Source: JACOMS01 sp964352785 (GTDB taxonomy: Bacteria; Pseudomonadota; Alphaproteobacteria; Caulobacterales; Maricaulaceae). Taken from it: 64,000 bases of DNA. The notes below the pieces were generated by a model. That model saw only the letters and a list, made by a program, of their open reading frames with translations, was not told the DNA's origin and did no database searches. Position 1 is the first letter of the stretch; each line of letters begins with the position of its first letter. The translations under genes were made by a program, and so were the position numbers. Below are positions 33,898-42,353 of this stretch, piece after piece. The stretch is from positions 1-64,000 of the forward strand of contig CAYGTI010000003.1 in assembly GCA_964352785.1 (NCBI GenBank). The letters run 5' to 3'.

Positions 33898-35040
33898 ATG
33901 AATATCTGGAATTTTGTATTATCTTTTGGGTGGCTACCTTGGCTTCTAATGGGCCTGATCGGCTTTATCTTGGGTTGGCTATTAAAACCATCTCGCAAAA
34001 GCGAGGGCGATTTGACTGTTGAAGGCGAAGGCTCTCTGCGGACAGAAAATGATGGCCTGCGCGTGCGTATAGGCGATCTTGAAGCCGCTTTGTCGGCCAA
34101 AGAAACAGAAGTCGCGAGTCTCTCTGCTGCGAGTTTGACGGCTGAGCCTGACATTCAAGGCGATGAAGATGATGACACATATGCGCTTGAGTGGCGTAAT
34201 CGTTATCTTGCGGCGCGGGTGAAATATCTTGAAAGCCGTTTGTCTGAAACGCCGGCTCCCGCGAAAGCAGCCGCCAAGAAGAAAGCTCCGGCGAAGAGGG
34301 CAGCTACTAAGAAAACTGCCGCTAAGAAGGCCGCTCCAGTGAAAGCAGCCGCACTCGCAGCGCCCAAGGTTCTTTACACGGACGGCCCAACGGACGGTGA
34401 TCCTGATGATTTGAAATTAATCAAGGGCATCGGGCCAAAGTTTGAAAAAGACTTGCACGGCAAAGGCGTCTATTATTTCCGCCAAATTGCCGCGTGGAAA
34501 AAGAAAGACGTCGAAGTTGTCGAAAAAGTTATCGATTCGATCCCGGGACGTATCCAGCGTGATGAGTGGATTCCACAAGCAAAAGGTCTGGGAAAGGGCC
34601 TAGTTGCAGGATCGAAAACACGCAAAAAACCTGGACCAAAGCCAGGAACAAAGCGCGGCGCAACAAACCTTGACGGTACACCTCGTAAGAAGCCTGGGCC
34701 GAAATCTGCCGCAAAAAAAGAAGCGCCTAACGCTAAGTATCACACAAACGTCAAGAAGTTTGACGATGGCGCTAAGACAGCCACCATCGATAACATTGTG
34801 AAATATTTGGGTGTTGCACTACGCAGCCGTGACTCGTCTTTGGTGGCGTGTTCCGATCCAACAGAGGTTAATACTGTGATCACGAACTTCATGGTCAAGA
34901 AACTTGGTGTTGCCCAAGACAAAGGCGAGACGATTGTCAAAGAGGTTTGTACGGACATGAAGTCCGAACGCTTTAAAAATCGCGTGACGTTCTATTATCT
35001 TTGCGCCAAAAAAGCGCGCAAGCTGAATGTCTTTGCCTAA
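33898..35040 (+). CDS. Membrane-anchored fusion: coiled coil, Lys/Ala-rich linker, HhH domain, DUF2853
   Basis: 380 aa with an unusual order of parts: membrane helix 10-29; probable coiled coil 45-80 and 95-117; histone H1-like Ala/Lys linker 120-155; helix-hairpin-helix-like DLKLIKGIGPKFEKDL at 171-186; two RKKPGPK motifs (242-248, 263-269), AT-hook-like; and a complete C-terminal DUF2853 domain (281-380, ALRSRDSSLVACSDP, RVTFYYLCA). In relatives DUF2853 is a free-standing soluble protein. The make-up suggests nucleic-acid binding at the membrane (inference). Follows the OmpA gene by nine bases; a strong terminator ends the unit. Confidence 0.88.
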   Translation: MNIWNFVLSFGWLPWLLMGLIGFILGWLLKPSRKSEGDLTVEGEGSLRTENDGLRVRIGDLEAALSAKETEVASLSAASLTAEPDIQGDEDDDTYALEWRNRYLAARVKYLESRLSETPAPAKAAAKKKAPAKRAATKKTAAKKAAPVKAAALAAPKVLYTDGPTDGDPDDLKLIKGIGPKFEKDLHGKGVYYFRQIAAWKKKDVEVVEKVIDSIPGRIQRDEWIPQAKGLGKGLVAGSKTRKKPGPKPGTKRGATNLDGTPRKKPGPKSAAKKEAPNAKYHTNVKKFDDGAKTATIDNIVKYLGVALRSRDSSLVACSDPTEVNTVITNFMVKKLGVAQDKGETIVKEVCTDMKSERFKNRVTFYYLCAKKARKLNVFA

Positions 35041-35072
35041 GTTAAAAAGATCCACTCTTTGAAACCTGATGA

Positions 35073-35097
35073 AGCCCGCAATTGCGGGCTTTTTCTT
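35073..35097 (+). terminator. Rho-independent terminator of the OmpA-DUF2853 operon
   Basis: AGCCCGCAATTGCGGGCT (35073-35090) is a perfect palindrome followed by TTTTCTTT. It lies about 33 bases after the stop at 35040. Confidence 0.9.
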
Positions 35098-35138
35098 TGT
35101 CTTATCCTCGGTCATGGAATTACCCCTATTTTAGGGGC

Positions 35139-35576
35139 ATGACATATTTACCCGTGCAAGCTGATCTCCAAAATATAAACCAAGGTACTGACGCCTATTG
35201 GAATCGTTGGCCTCATTTTTCGCGTGCTGAAATGGGGTGCCGGCATTGCGGCGCAGTCTATCACTGGCCGGAGTTCATGCACCGCTTGCAAGCCGCGCGC
35301 AGTCGTTCAGACCAGCCCTTTCATGTTTTATCCGCCCACCGCTGCGCGTTGCACAATGCGCGCATCGGCGGAGCGCCTTTCTCGCAGCATCTTAGGCTTG
35401 CGGCGGATATATCGTTGCGGGGGCATAGCCCGCGCCGCTTACTTGAAAGCTGCGAGGCTGCAGGATTTACCGGTTTCGGGTTTTACTCAACATTTTTACA
35501 TATCGATCTGGGGCGCTCGCGCCACTGGTTCGGCAATCAAAAGGCGAAAGACTTATGGCAGATTTACTTGGATTAG
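35139..35576 (+). CDS. M15-type peptidase / endolysin-like D-Ala-D-Ala carboxypeptidase
   Basis: About 145 aa from ATG 35139 (AGGGGC upstream); the frame is open from 35082 but that start lies in the terminator. Contains HFSRAEMGCRHCG, SAHRCALHNARIGGAPFSQHLRLAADIS and HIDLGRSRHW, matching the zinc-binding HxxxxxxD and HxDxG-type motifs of M15A/VanY-like peptidases common as phage or GTA endolysins. No signal peptide, so release would need the holin. The holin-like gene overlaps its 3' end by 22 bases, giving a lysis cassette. Confidence 0.85.
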   Translation: MTYLPVQADLQNINQGTDAYWNRWPHFSRAEMGCRHCGAVYHWPEFMHRLQAARSRSDQPFHVLSAHRCALHNARIGGAPFSQHLRLAADISLRGHSPRRLLESCEAAGFTGFGFYSTFLHIDLGRSRHWFGNQKAKDLWQIYLD

Positions 35577-36016
35577 GATTGGACGCTGCCGCTGGCGGCG
35601 TCTTTGGTCTTATCGGCACGGCGCTCGGGCGCGCGGCCGGATTCTTTGAGCGCAAACAGTCATTTGAGCAGGAGCGGGCCCGTTGGTCGCATGAATACAA
35701 ACTGCACGAACTGAGCATCCAGGCGCGCGCGGCGGAAACAGAAATGGAGCTTGCGCTTGCGGCGCAGTCGGGCTCATGGCGGGGACTGGAAGCGTCTATC
35801 AAAGCCGAAGCTGCCATTGGCAAAGCAAGCCTGTGGGTGGTCAATGTCTTGCGTCTTGTGCGTCCCGCTTTGACCTTGCTGTTGTGGGTCATCACGGCGG
35901 GTATTTTTGTGATCACGCAAGAAAGCGCAATTGTCGAAGCGGCTGTGTTTGCGGCAACCGCGGCGACGCTCTGGTGGTTTGGAGACCGGGCCCCGAAGCC
36001 GCCCTTAGGTGCCTAG
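35555..36016 (+). CDS. Holin-like protein (gene-transfer-agent 3TM type)
   Basis: 153 aa. A Gly/Ala-rich hydrophobic N-terminus (LLGLGLDAAAGGVFGLIGTAL), an amphipathic charged middle (FERKQSFEQERARW, coiled-coil-like) and two close membrane helices (about 97-117, 121-141) give the three-helix pattern of the family named holin for gene-transfer release. Overlaps the endolysin-like gene by 22 bases. Family assignment from memory of the pattern, not a search. No GTA structural genes are in the window, but in Rhodobacter the lysis genes are also separate from the main cluster. Confidence 0.65.
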   Translation: MADLLGLGLDAAAGGVFGLIGTALGRAAGFFERKQSFEQERARWSHEYKLHELSIQARAAETEMELALAAQSGSWRGLEASIKAEAAIGKASLWVVNVLRLVRPALTLLLWVITAGIFVITQESAIVEAAVFAATAATLWWFGDRAPKPPLGA

Positions 36017-37207
36017 AGGTCGTCCAATGTCCATGGCTGTACTAGAGACTTGTACAATGAGCAGGCCCGTCATGATGATAAACATGTAAAACGTGTAGAT
36101 GAAGCCCACGCCGTAGCTAGTCCAAATCGTTTTGAGCCAGCTGCGATTAAACATGCGTTTTAGACTGAGCGGTAAATATATCAGCATCAGGCAAAACAAT
36201 ATATTGGGGGCCGGGCTGCCGGGTACGGCGAGTTCTATCAAAATACCAAGCAGTAACAGAAAGAACGCGACGGCGTGAATATAGGCGGCATGCACAAGAT
36301 GATCGTAAAGCAGCGCATTTCCCCGCCCGCGAATAAACATTGCGCCGATGAGCATCGTCAGGGGCATCATTAAAAACATGATACGTGGTAAGTATTTGAA
36401 AAAAGCCGCGTTGAGCTTTGTCGGGTCTCTGATAAAGGCAAAAACAATTTCAGACCAACTGTTGAGCGTCACGGTTTCGCCGCTAAGGCCGTTAAATGTG
36501 ATCTTCGTATCATTTCTTCGCCTGCCATTATCATCTACGACTGGATCGTTGTTTTCGCCCCCAGCGTTCGTTTCTTCGTTATCTTTATCAGAGGTGTTAC
36601 TGACGACAATTGGGTCACCTGTCTCATCGTCAATCTCTACGTAAAATCCGTTTGTCCGATCAAGTTTCGTGGCAATCATGTCGAAGTTTCTGGTTTTGTT
36701 GCGAGCCTCTATACGTGAGCGTAGTTCGAAAAATTTGAGGCTTGGTGCAATTTTGAGATCATCAGCGGTGAGCTCTTCAGCAGGTTTCGTGACGCCTTCG
36801 ATCGGGACAACATCCAGTTCCACGCTAATTAACTGCATCTGGCTTATACTCAGAAAGCCGAATAATAAAATACTCATGGCGATGTAAACCCGCACAGGCG
36901 AAGACCAATAAGAGCGGCGCCCGTTGGCGAATTGCCGAGCGACTTTACCGGGTTTGAATAGAAGCGCGGCCCATGTCCGCCAAATGCGGGACTCTATAGC
37001 CGTTACTGAGGCAAAAAACTCTTTGACGAGGCTAAAAATGGAACGGCGATAATTGTCGTTTTTCTGGCCGCACGAGACGCAATACAGTCCATTGATAGGC
37101 GACTCACACGAGAAACAATAATGCGACTGATTAGCGTCCGGAATATTATCCGACGATAACGGAGCTAAATGCCCGTCGCCGCCTATGTCGATTTCAGTTG
37201 GATCCAT
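36005..37207 (-). CDS. DUF3667 membrane protein
   Basis: About 400 aa from ATG 37205-37207 (GGGGGT upstream). N-terminal zinc-ribbon-like CFSCESPINGLYCVSCGQ followed by the family signature in which a KEFF...SRIWRTWAALLFKPGKV segment precedes the first membrane helix. A large insert (about 120-265) sits outside the membrane, with four to five further helices at the C-terminus. Function unknown in any organism as far as I know. It converges with the holin gene, overlapping by 12 bases. Confidence 0.85.
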   Translation of the reverse strand: MDPTEIDIGGDGHLAPLSSDNIPDANQSHYCFSCESPINGLYCVSCGQKNDNYRRSIFSLVKEFFASVTAIESRIWRTWAALLFKPGKVARQFANGRRSYWSSPVRVYIAMSILLFGFLSISQMQLISVELDVVPIEGVTKPAEELTADDLKIAPSLKFFELRSRIEARNKTRNFDMIATKLDRTNGFYVEIDDETGDPIVVSNTSDKDNEETNAGGENNDPVVDDNGRRRNDTKITFNGLSGETVTLNSWSEIVFAFIRDPTKLNAAFFKYLPRIMFLMMPLTMLIGAMFIRGRGNALLYDHLVHAAYIHAVAFFLLLLGILIELAVPGSPAPNILFCLMLIYLPLSLKRMFNRSWLKTIWTSYGVGFIYTFYMFIIMTGLLIVQVSSTAMDIGRPLGT

Positions 37208-37321
37208 ACATACCCCCGCGCGCTTATGCCACAAACTTAGAATTGCGCCAATACGCAACTTTTTGCATATAAATCTTGCCCGCCCCTAAGAGCCTGTTAA
37301 AGTATAAACAACGGAGGAGCT

Positions 37322-38110
37322 ATGTTCAAAAATCAAAGTGTTGCCATTACAGGGGCAGGAACGCCCGGCGGCATCGGGCGCGCCATTGCTGACATGTTTA
37401 TCGCGGGTGGCGCCAATGTTGCTATTTGTGACCTCACAGCGCCTGAAGCTTTAGCTAAAGAAATTGGCGCCACCGCCTTTGCTTGTAATGTATCTGACGA
37501 AGCTGCAGTGCAAGCCTTCATCAAAGGCGCGGAGGCCAAAAACGGCCCGCTGGATGTATTTGTCTCAAACGCAGGTGTTGGCTTTGGAGATTTACCTGCG
37601 GGCCATGCGGCAGGCGCAGATAATAAAGCGTGGGAGACAAGCTGGCAGGTTAATGTGATGGCCAATGTCTATGCGGCAAGAGCGCTGCTTCCGACATGGA
37701 AAAAACGTGGTGCAGGACGATTCGTCATTACGGCCTCGGCTGCAGGGCTTCTTAACCAGATCGGTAGCGCCTCTTATAGCGCGACAAAACATGCCGCCGT
37801 GGGCTACGCTGAAGCCATGGCGATTGCCCACAAAAGCGATGGTATTGATGTACATTGTATCTGCCCGCAATATGTCCGTACAAATATGACAAAGGGCGCA
37901 AAGTTTGCAGAAAACAGCCCGGATGGTCTGCTTGAGCCGTCGGATGTGGCGGCGGCCTTAAAAGCGGCCATCAAGGACGGCCACTTTATGGTGCTCTCTC
38001 ATCCTGTTGTGGGCGATTATTTTCGCAACAAAGCTATGGATTATGACCGCTATATTGCAGGCATGGCCAAACTTAAGACGAAAATTTCACAAGGTGATCT
38101 CCCGCTCTAA
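37322..38110 (+). CDS. SDR-family oxidoreductase
   Basis: 262 aa classical short-chain dehydrogenase: cofactor motif TGAGTPGGIG (10-19), NAG in SNAGVG (about 82-87), catalytic Ser in ITASAAG and YSATKHA (Tyr-x3-Lys near 155-159). ATG 37322 follows GGAGGAG. First gene of the acyl-CoA operon that continues to 43598; a role in oxidising or reducing a hydroxyacyl/ketoacyl intermediate is likely (inference). Confidence 0.92.
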   Translation: MFKNQSVAITGAGTPGGIGRAIADMFIAGGANVAICDLTAPEALAKEIGATAFACNVSDEAAVQAFIKGAEAKNGPLDVFVSNAGVGFGDLPAGHAAGADNKAWETSWQVNVMANVYAARALLPTWKKRGAGRFVITASAAGLLNQIGSASYSATKHAAVGYAEAMAIAHKSDGIDVHCICPQYVRTNMTKGAKFAENSPDGLLEPSDVAAALKAAIKDGHFMVLSHPVVGDYFRNKAMDYDRYIAGMAKLKTKISQGDLPL

Positions 38111-38121
38111 GAGGTATAATT

Positions 38122-38880
38122 ATGGCAAGATTTGATTTATCCGGAAAAGTTGCGCTCATAGCGGGCGCGAGCCGCGGCATAGGCGAGGCGATTGCGCACG
38201 GCTTTGCCGAACACGGGGCAACTGTCGTTTGTAGCTCTCGCAGGGTTGAGGATTGCCAAAAAGTCGCTGATGCCATTATTGCCAAAGGCGGTAAAGCTAC
38301 GGCGATGACTTTGCACTTGGGAGAGATTGACAAACACGAGGCGGCGCTGGACAAGCTGATGGCTGAGCATGGCCGCCTTGATATTCTCATCAATAACGGC
38401 GCGACCAATCCCTATTATGGACCGGCCCACGAAGCACCGGAAAGTGCTTATGACAAGACTATGGAGGTGAATGTCAAAGGGCCTTATTTCCTGACGGCCA
38501 AATCTATACCTTTAATGATGAAATCAGGCGGCGGCGCGATTGTAAACGTGGCTTCGGTCGACGGTATTCAGCCTGGTCTTGGCCGCGTTATTTACGGTAT
38601 GACCAAGGCGGCTGTCATTAATATGACCAAAGGCTTTGCCAAAGAATACGGAGATCATAATATCCGCGTCAACGCGCTACTGCCCGGCTTTACGGATACT
38701 AAAATTGCCGCAGCGCTGAAAGATAATCCAAAACTTCAGGCTCATATGAACGCTAACTTCGCCATCAAGCGCATGGCCCAACCCGAGGAGATGGTAGGCG
38801 CGGTGCTCTATATGGTCTCTGATGAGGGCCGTTACTTTACAGGCCAAGGCATGGTTGTTGACGGCGGAGCGATCATCTAA
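38122..38880 (+). CDS. SDR-family oxidoreductase
   Basis: 252 aa classical SDR: GASRGIG (15-21), NNGATN replacing the usual NNAG (Gly for Ala), VNVASVDG with catalytic Ser, YGMTKAA with Tyr and Lys (about 155-159) and the C-terminal YFTGQGMVVDGG. Eleven bases after the first SDR gene. The 92 bp separating it from the next gene consists wholly of a dispersed repeat. Confidence 0.92.
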   Translation: MARFDLSGKVALIAGASRGIGEAIAHGFAEHGATVVCSSRRVEDCQKVADAIIAKGGKATAMTLHLGEIDKHEAALDKLMAEHGRLDILINNGATNPYYGPAHEAPESAYDKTMEVNVKGPYFLTAKSIPLMMKSGGGAIVNVASVDGIQPGLGRVIYGMTKAAVINMTKGFAKEYGDHNIRVNALLPGFTDTKIAAALKDNPKLQAHMNANFAIKRMAQPEEMVGAVLYMVSDEGRYFTGQGMVVDGGAII

Positions 38881-38972
38881 TGCATTTCACTTTTAAATGT
38901 ATCCACGAAGGTATCGGAAAGTGGGTGAGAAAGGCCCAATTTCCGATACTGAATTCATGTGAGTTGCACTAA
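38878..38972. repeat. 95-bp dispersed palindromic repeat, copy A
   Basis: Runs from the SDR stop codon to the base before the next start. It begins TAATGCATTTC and ends TTGCACTAA. An inner perfect stem GTATCGGAAA/TTTCCGATAC (38911-38920, 38940-38949) encloses a 19-base loop containing GGG...CCC. Copy B at 58188-58283 shares ends, length and the inner stem positions. Structure resembles a small MITE or REP-type element. Confidence 0.7.
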
Positions 38973-40040
38973 ATGTCGAGTGAAAACCCCACAGTTCAGG
39001 TGCGGAGCGGCGAGGAGCTGGACATATCGGCTGTGGATGCCGTCTTAAAAGCCGCCCACCCGGATTTGCGCGGGCAACCTACCGTCAAACAATATGCGAG
39101 CGGTGCATCAAACCTGACATATGCCTTGGATTATGAAAATCGGCGACTGGTTTTGCGGCGCCCGCCGTTCGGGACGCTTCCAAAATCCGGGCATGATATG
39201 CACCGCGAATACCGTATTATGTCAGCGCTCAAACCTGTCTTTCCAAGCGTGCCTAAAACGCTTTATTATTCGGATGATAAAGATATCATTGGTGCTGAGT
39301 TTTATGTCATGGAACGGGCCGAAGGTCATTTAATTCACACGAAAATTCCCAAGGATTGGAACTGGACGGTCAAAGAAGGCCGCGCGCTCTGCGAAGAGTT
39401 TTTCAGCAAGCTCGTGGATTTGCATCAAGTGGATTACAAATCAGCAGGCCTTGAGGACTTTGGCCGTCCTGAGGGGTATGTTGCGCGCCAAATTGGCGGC
39501 TGGAACCGCCGTTTTGAAAAGGCGTGGACAGAGGATGTCGATAAATTTGAGGATGTACGCGAGTGGCTCGATGCCAAAAAGCCAGCGAGTGAAATGGGCG
39601 TTGGTATTTTGCACGGGGATTACAGGATTGATAATTGTATCTTAAAGCAAGGTGATCCGACAAAGATCAATGCGGTTTTGGATTGGGAAATTTCGGCCTT
39701 GGGCGACCCGCTAATGGATCTGGGTAACACGCTATCCTATTGGATTGAGGCGAACGATCCACCAGAAATGCACGGGATGGTCCGTCAGCCCAGTACGGCT
39801 CCGGGTATGATGACACGGCAAGAGGTTTTGGATTTTTATGCCAAGCGCACCGGGGCAGATGTGTCCAATTTTCAGTTCTATTATGTTTACGGTCTCTGGA
39901 GATTAGCCGTGATTATCCAGCAAATTTATTACCGCTATTATCACGGTCAAACGGATAATCCGAAATTCAAAACATACGGGCAGATGACAAATGGCTTGGG
40001 CCAGCTCGCTCGCTTTAAAATTAAGACAGGAGAATTGTAA
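38973..40040 (+). CDS. ACAD10/11-type phosphotransferase (APH-fold acyl-CoA kinase family)
   Basis: 355 aa with an aminoglycoside-phosphotransferase kinase fold: SGASNLTYAL, RRPPFG, the invariant catalytic HGDYRIDNCIL (H-x-D-x4-N, near 213-222) and LDWEISALGDPLMDLG for metal binding. This group matches the kinase domain of ACAD10/11 and bacterial LvaA, which phosphorylate 4-hydroxyacyl-CoAs before dehydrogenase-dependent elimination. No Shine-Dalgarno is visible: the repeat runs up to the ATG. The stop overlaps the next start (TAATG). Confidence 0.9.
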   Translation: MSSENPTVQVRSGEELDISAVDAVLKAAHPDLRGQPTVKQYASGASNLTYALDYENRRLVLRRPPFGTLPKSGHDMHREYRIMSALKPVFPSVPKTLYYSDDKDIIGAEFYVMERAEGHLIHTKIPKDWNWTVKEGRALCEEFFSKLVDLHQVDYKSAGLEDFGRPEGYVARQIGGWNRRFEKAWTEDVDKFEDVREWLDAKKPASEMGVGILHGDYRIDNCILKQGDPTKINAVLDWEISALGDPLMDLGNTLSYWIEANDPPEMHGMVRQPSTAPGMMTRQEVLDFYAKRTGADVSNFQFYYVYGLWRLAVIIQQIYYRYYHGQTDNPKFKTYGQMTNGLGQLARFKIKTGEL

Positions 40041-41212
40041 TGAGTGATCTTGAGAATTTCCGCGCGCAGACACGGGCATGGCTCGAAGAAAATTGCCCCC
40101 AAGATATGCGTACGCCTATGAAAGGTTTTGATGATGCCTGCTGGGGCGGGCGTAATTATACCTTCGCCAGCGAAGGGCAAAAGCTCTGGATGGAGCGCAT
40201 GGGCGCACGCGGCTGGACGGTACCAACATGGCCCAAAGAATATGGAGGCGGCGGCCTATCCAAAGCAGAAGGTAAGGTTCTGGCGCAGGAAATGAAGCGT
40301 ATTGGCGCGCGAAGTCCGCTTTCAAGCTTTGGTATTTGGATGCTTGGGCCAGCGCTGCTTAAATTTGGAAACGAAGCGCAAAAAACCAAATATCTTCCGG
40401 AAATTGCGCGCGGCGAAATCCGGTGGTGCCAAGGCTATAGTGAGCCGGGGGCGGGTTCTGATCTGGCTGCTCTGGCGACGAAATGCGAAGACAAGGGTGA
40501 TCATTTTTTGGTCAACGGCCAAAAAGTGTGGACGTCTTATGCTGACAAAGCTGACTGGATTTTCTGCCTTGTGCGCACAGACCCCAAAGCTAAAAAGCAT
40601 GAAGGTATCAGTTTCGTTCTGTTTGATATGGAAACCAAAGGCGTTGAAGCCAAGCCGATTAAACTGATTTCCGGGCGCTCACCGTTTTGTGAAACCTTCT
40701 TTGAGGACGTTCGCGTCGAAAAAGAAAACCTTGTGGGTGAGATCAATAAAGGCTGGACGATAGCGAAATACTTGCTGACCCATGAGCGCGAAATGATTGG
40801 TGATTCTGAACCGGCGCGTCCGCTTCATGAAGTGGCCGCCGGTATGATGGGGCTTGAGGACGGCAAATTACCCGACCCTATGCTGCGCGCGAAAATCGCC
40901 GAAGCCGAGATTGATAATTGGGCGTTTTCGCAAACTTATGTACGCAAGATCGCCGAGTCCAAAGCTGGCGCAAGTATGGGCGCAGACAGCTCTATGCTCA
41001 AATATTACGGGACGGAGCTGAATAAGCGCCGCTACGAGCTTTTGATGGACGCAGCGGGCCATGACGGCCTTGAGTGGGAAAGCGAGCGCAGCAATGATGG
41101 TGATCTGGCCCGTATGTGGCTGCGCACCAAAGGGAACTCGATTGAGGGCGGCACGTCCGAAGTGCAACTCAACATCATTTCTAAACATATATTACAGCTT
41201 CCGGGGGCTTAA
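40040..41212 (+). CDS. Acyl-CoA dehydrogenase
   Basis: 390 aa FAD enzyme. GYSEPGAGSDLAAL (substrate/FAD motif), KVWTSYADKADW and the C-terminal EGGTSEVQLNIISKH with a Glu in the usual catalytic place. Translation is coupled to the kinase gene (TAATG). It is followed three bases later by a second, smaller dehydrogenase, so the two may form a mixed α2β2 enzyme as described for paired FadE proteins of steroid side-chain degradation. Confidence 0.93.
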   Translation: MSDLENFRAQTRAWLEENCPQDMRTPMKGFDDACWGGRNYTFASEGQKLWMERMGARGWTVPTWPKEYGGGGLSKAEGKVLAQEMKRIGARSPLSSFGIWMLGPALLKFGNEAQKTKYLPEIARGEIRWCQGYSEPGAGSDLAALATKCEDKGDHFLVNGQKVWTSYADKADWIFCLVRTDPKAKKHEGISFVLFDMETKGVEAKPIKLISGRSPFCETFFEDVRVEKENLVGEINKGWTIAKYLLTHEREMIGDSEPARPLHEVAAGMMGLEDGKLPDPMLRAKIAEAEIDNWAFSQTYVRKIAESKAGASMGADSSMLKYYGTELNKRRYELLMDAAGHDGLEWESERSNDGDLARMWLRTKGNSIEGGTSEVQLNIISKHILQLPGA

Positions 41213-41215
41213 AAA

Positions 41216-42352
41216 ATGGCACTTGTACTGAACGAAGACGAGCAAATGCTTGCGGAAACGGCTGAAGGATTTTTTGCGGACAAATCGCCCGTAAAAGCCA
41301 TGCGCATTCTGCGCGATGAGCGCGACGAGACAGGTTATGATAAAGCTTTGTGGCAGGAAATGGCGGATATGGGCTTTGCGGGTGTGTTGATCGACGAGGA
41401 CCATGGTGGCGTGGATATGGGTTTTATGGCGGCGGGTGTGATTGCTGAAAATATGGGTAAAAACCTGACCGCGTCGCCTTTTCTTTCCACGGCAGTTCTG
41501 GCTGTGACGGCGCTTAAAAACGCCTCGAAAGATCAAAAAACCGAATGGCTGCCCAAAATCGCGTCGGGCGAAACGGTCATGGCCATCGCTCTGGAGGAAG
41601 GCCGTAAGCACAACCCGGTTGCGACAGCTATGAAGGCTGAGCGTTCGGGTAACGGGTTTAAACTTAACGGACAAAAAGGCATGGTGCTTGACGGTCATGT
41701 TGCGGATCAACTCATTGTTGCAGCGCGCACATCCGGTGAGCCCGGGGACGCCACGGGGCTTACGCTATTCCTTGTGGATCCAAAAACATCCGGCGTTGAA
41801 ATTGAACGTACAATAATGGTCGATAGCCGCAATGCAGCGCGTATTGAATTTAATGACGTTGACGTGACTGCGGATGCGGTCATTGGCGACGTGGACGGCG
41901 GCATGGATATTGTCGCTGCAATATGCCGGGCAGGGCGCGCAGTTCTTGCCGCTGAGCTTCTGGGCTCGGGCGGAGAGGCATTTCGCCAAACGACAGATTA
42001 CATACGCGAGCGCAAGCAGTTCGGCGTTGAAATTGGCCGTTTCCAAGCGCTCCAGCATCGCTCTTCGCATCTTTATTCCGAGCTTGAAATCGCGCGCTCT
42101 GCTGTGTTGGCAGCGCTCACAGCACTGGACGCCGGGGATGATGATGCAGAGTTAATTACGGCGATGACGAAGGCCAAAGTCGGCAGCGTGGCAAAGCTCG
42201 CGGGTGTCGAAGGCGTACAAATGCACGGCGGTGTCGGCATGACAGACGAATATGATATCGGCTTGTACTTAAAGCGCATCCGCGCCGCGCAGGAATTATT
42301 TGGTGACGCTCATTATCACATGGACGCCATTGCAAAAATGAAGGGATTTTAG
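41216..42352 (+). CDS. Acyl-CoA dehydrogenase family protein, probable non-catalytic partner
   Basis: 378 aa. Overall acyl-CoA dehydrogenase fold: LIDEDHGGVDMGF, IALEEGRKH in place of the TEPxxGSD loop, RKQFGVEIGRFQALQH, QMHGGVGMTDEYDIGLYLKR. The C-terminal Glu-Gly-Thr motif is replaced (AAQELFGDA) and the N-terminal FAD loop is atypical. This is the form found in the β-subunit of heteromeric dehydrogenases. Three bases after the preceding and one base before the following dehydrogenase gene. Confidence 0.9.
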   Translation: MALVLNEDEQMLAETAEGFFADKSPVKAMRILRDERDETGYDKALWQEMADMGFAGVLIDEDHGGVDMGFMAAGVIAENMGKNLTASPFLSTAVLAVTALKNASKDQKTEWLPKIASGETVMAIALEEGRKHNPVATAMKAERSGNGFKLNGQKGMVLDGHVADQLIVAARTSGEPGDATGLTLFLVDPKTSGVEIERTIMVDSRNAARIEFNDVDVTADAVIGDVDGGMDIVAAICRAGRAVLAAELLGSGGEAFRQTTDYIRERKQFGVEIGRFQALQHRSSHLYSELEIARSAVLAALTALDAGDDDAELITAMTKAKVGSVAKLAGVEGVQMHGGVGMTDEYDIGLYLKRIRAAQELFGDAHYHMDAIAKMKGF

Positions 42353-42353
42353 A

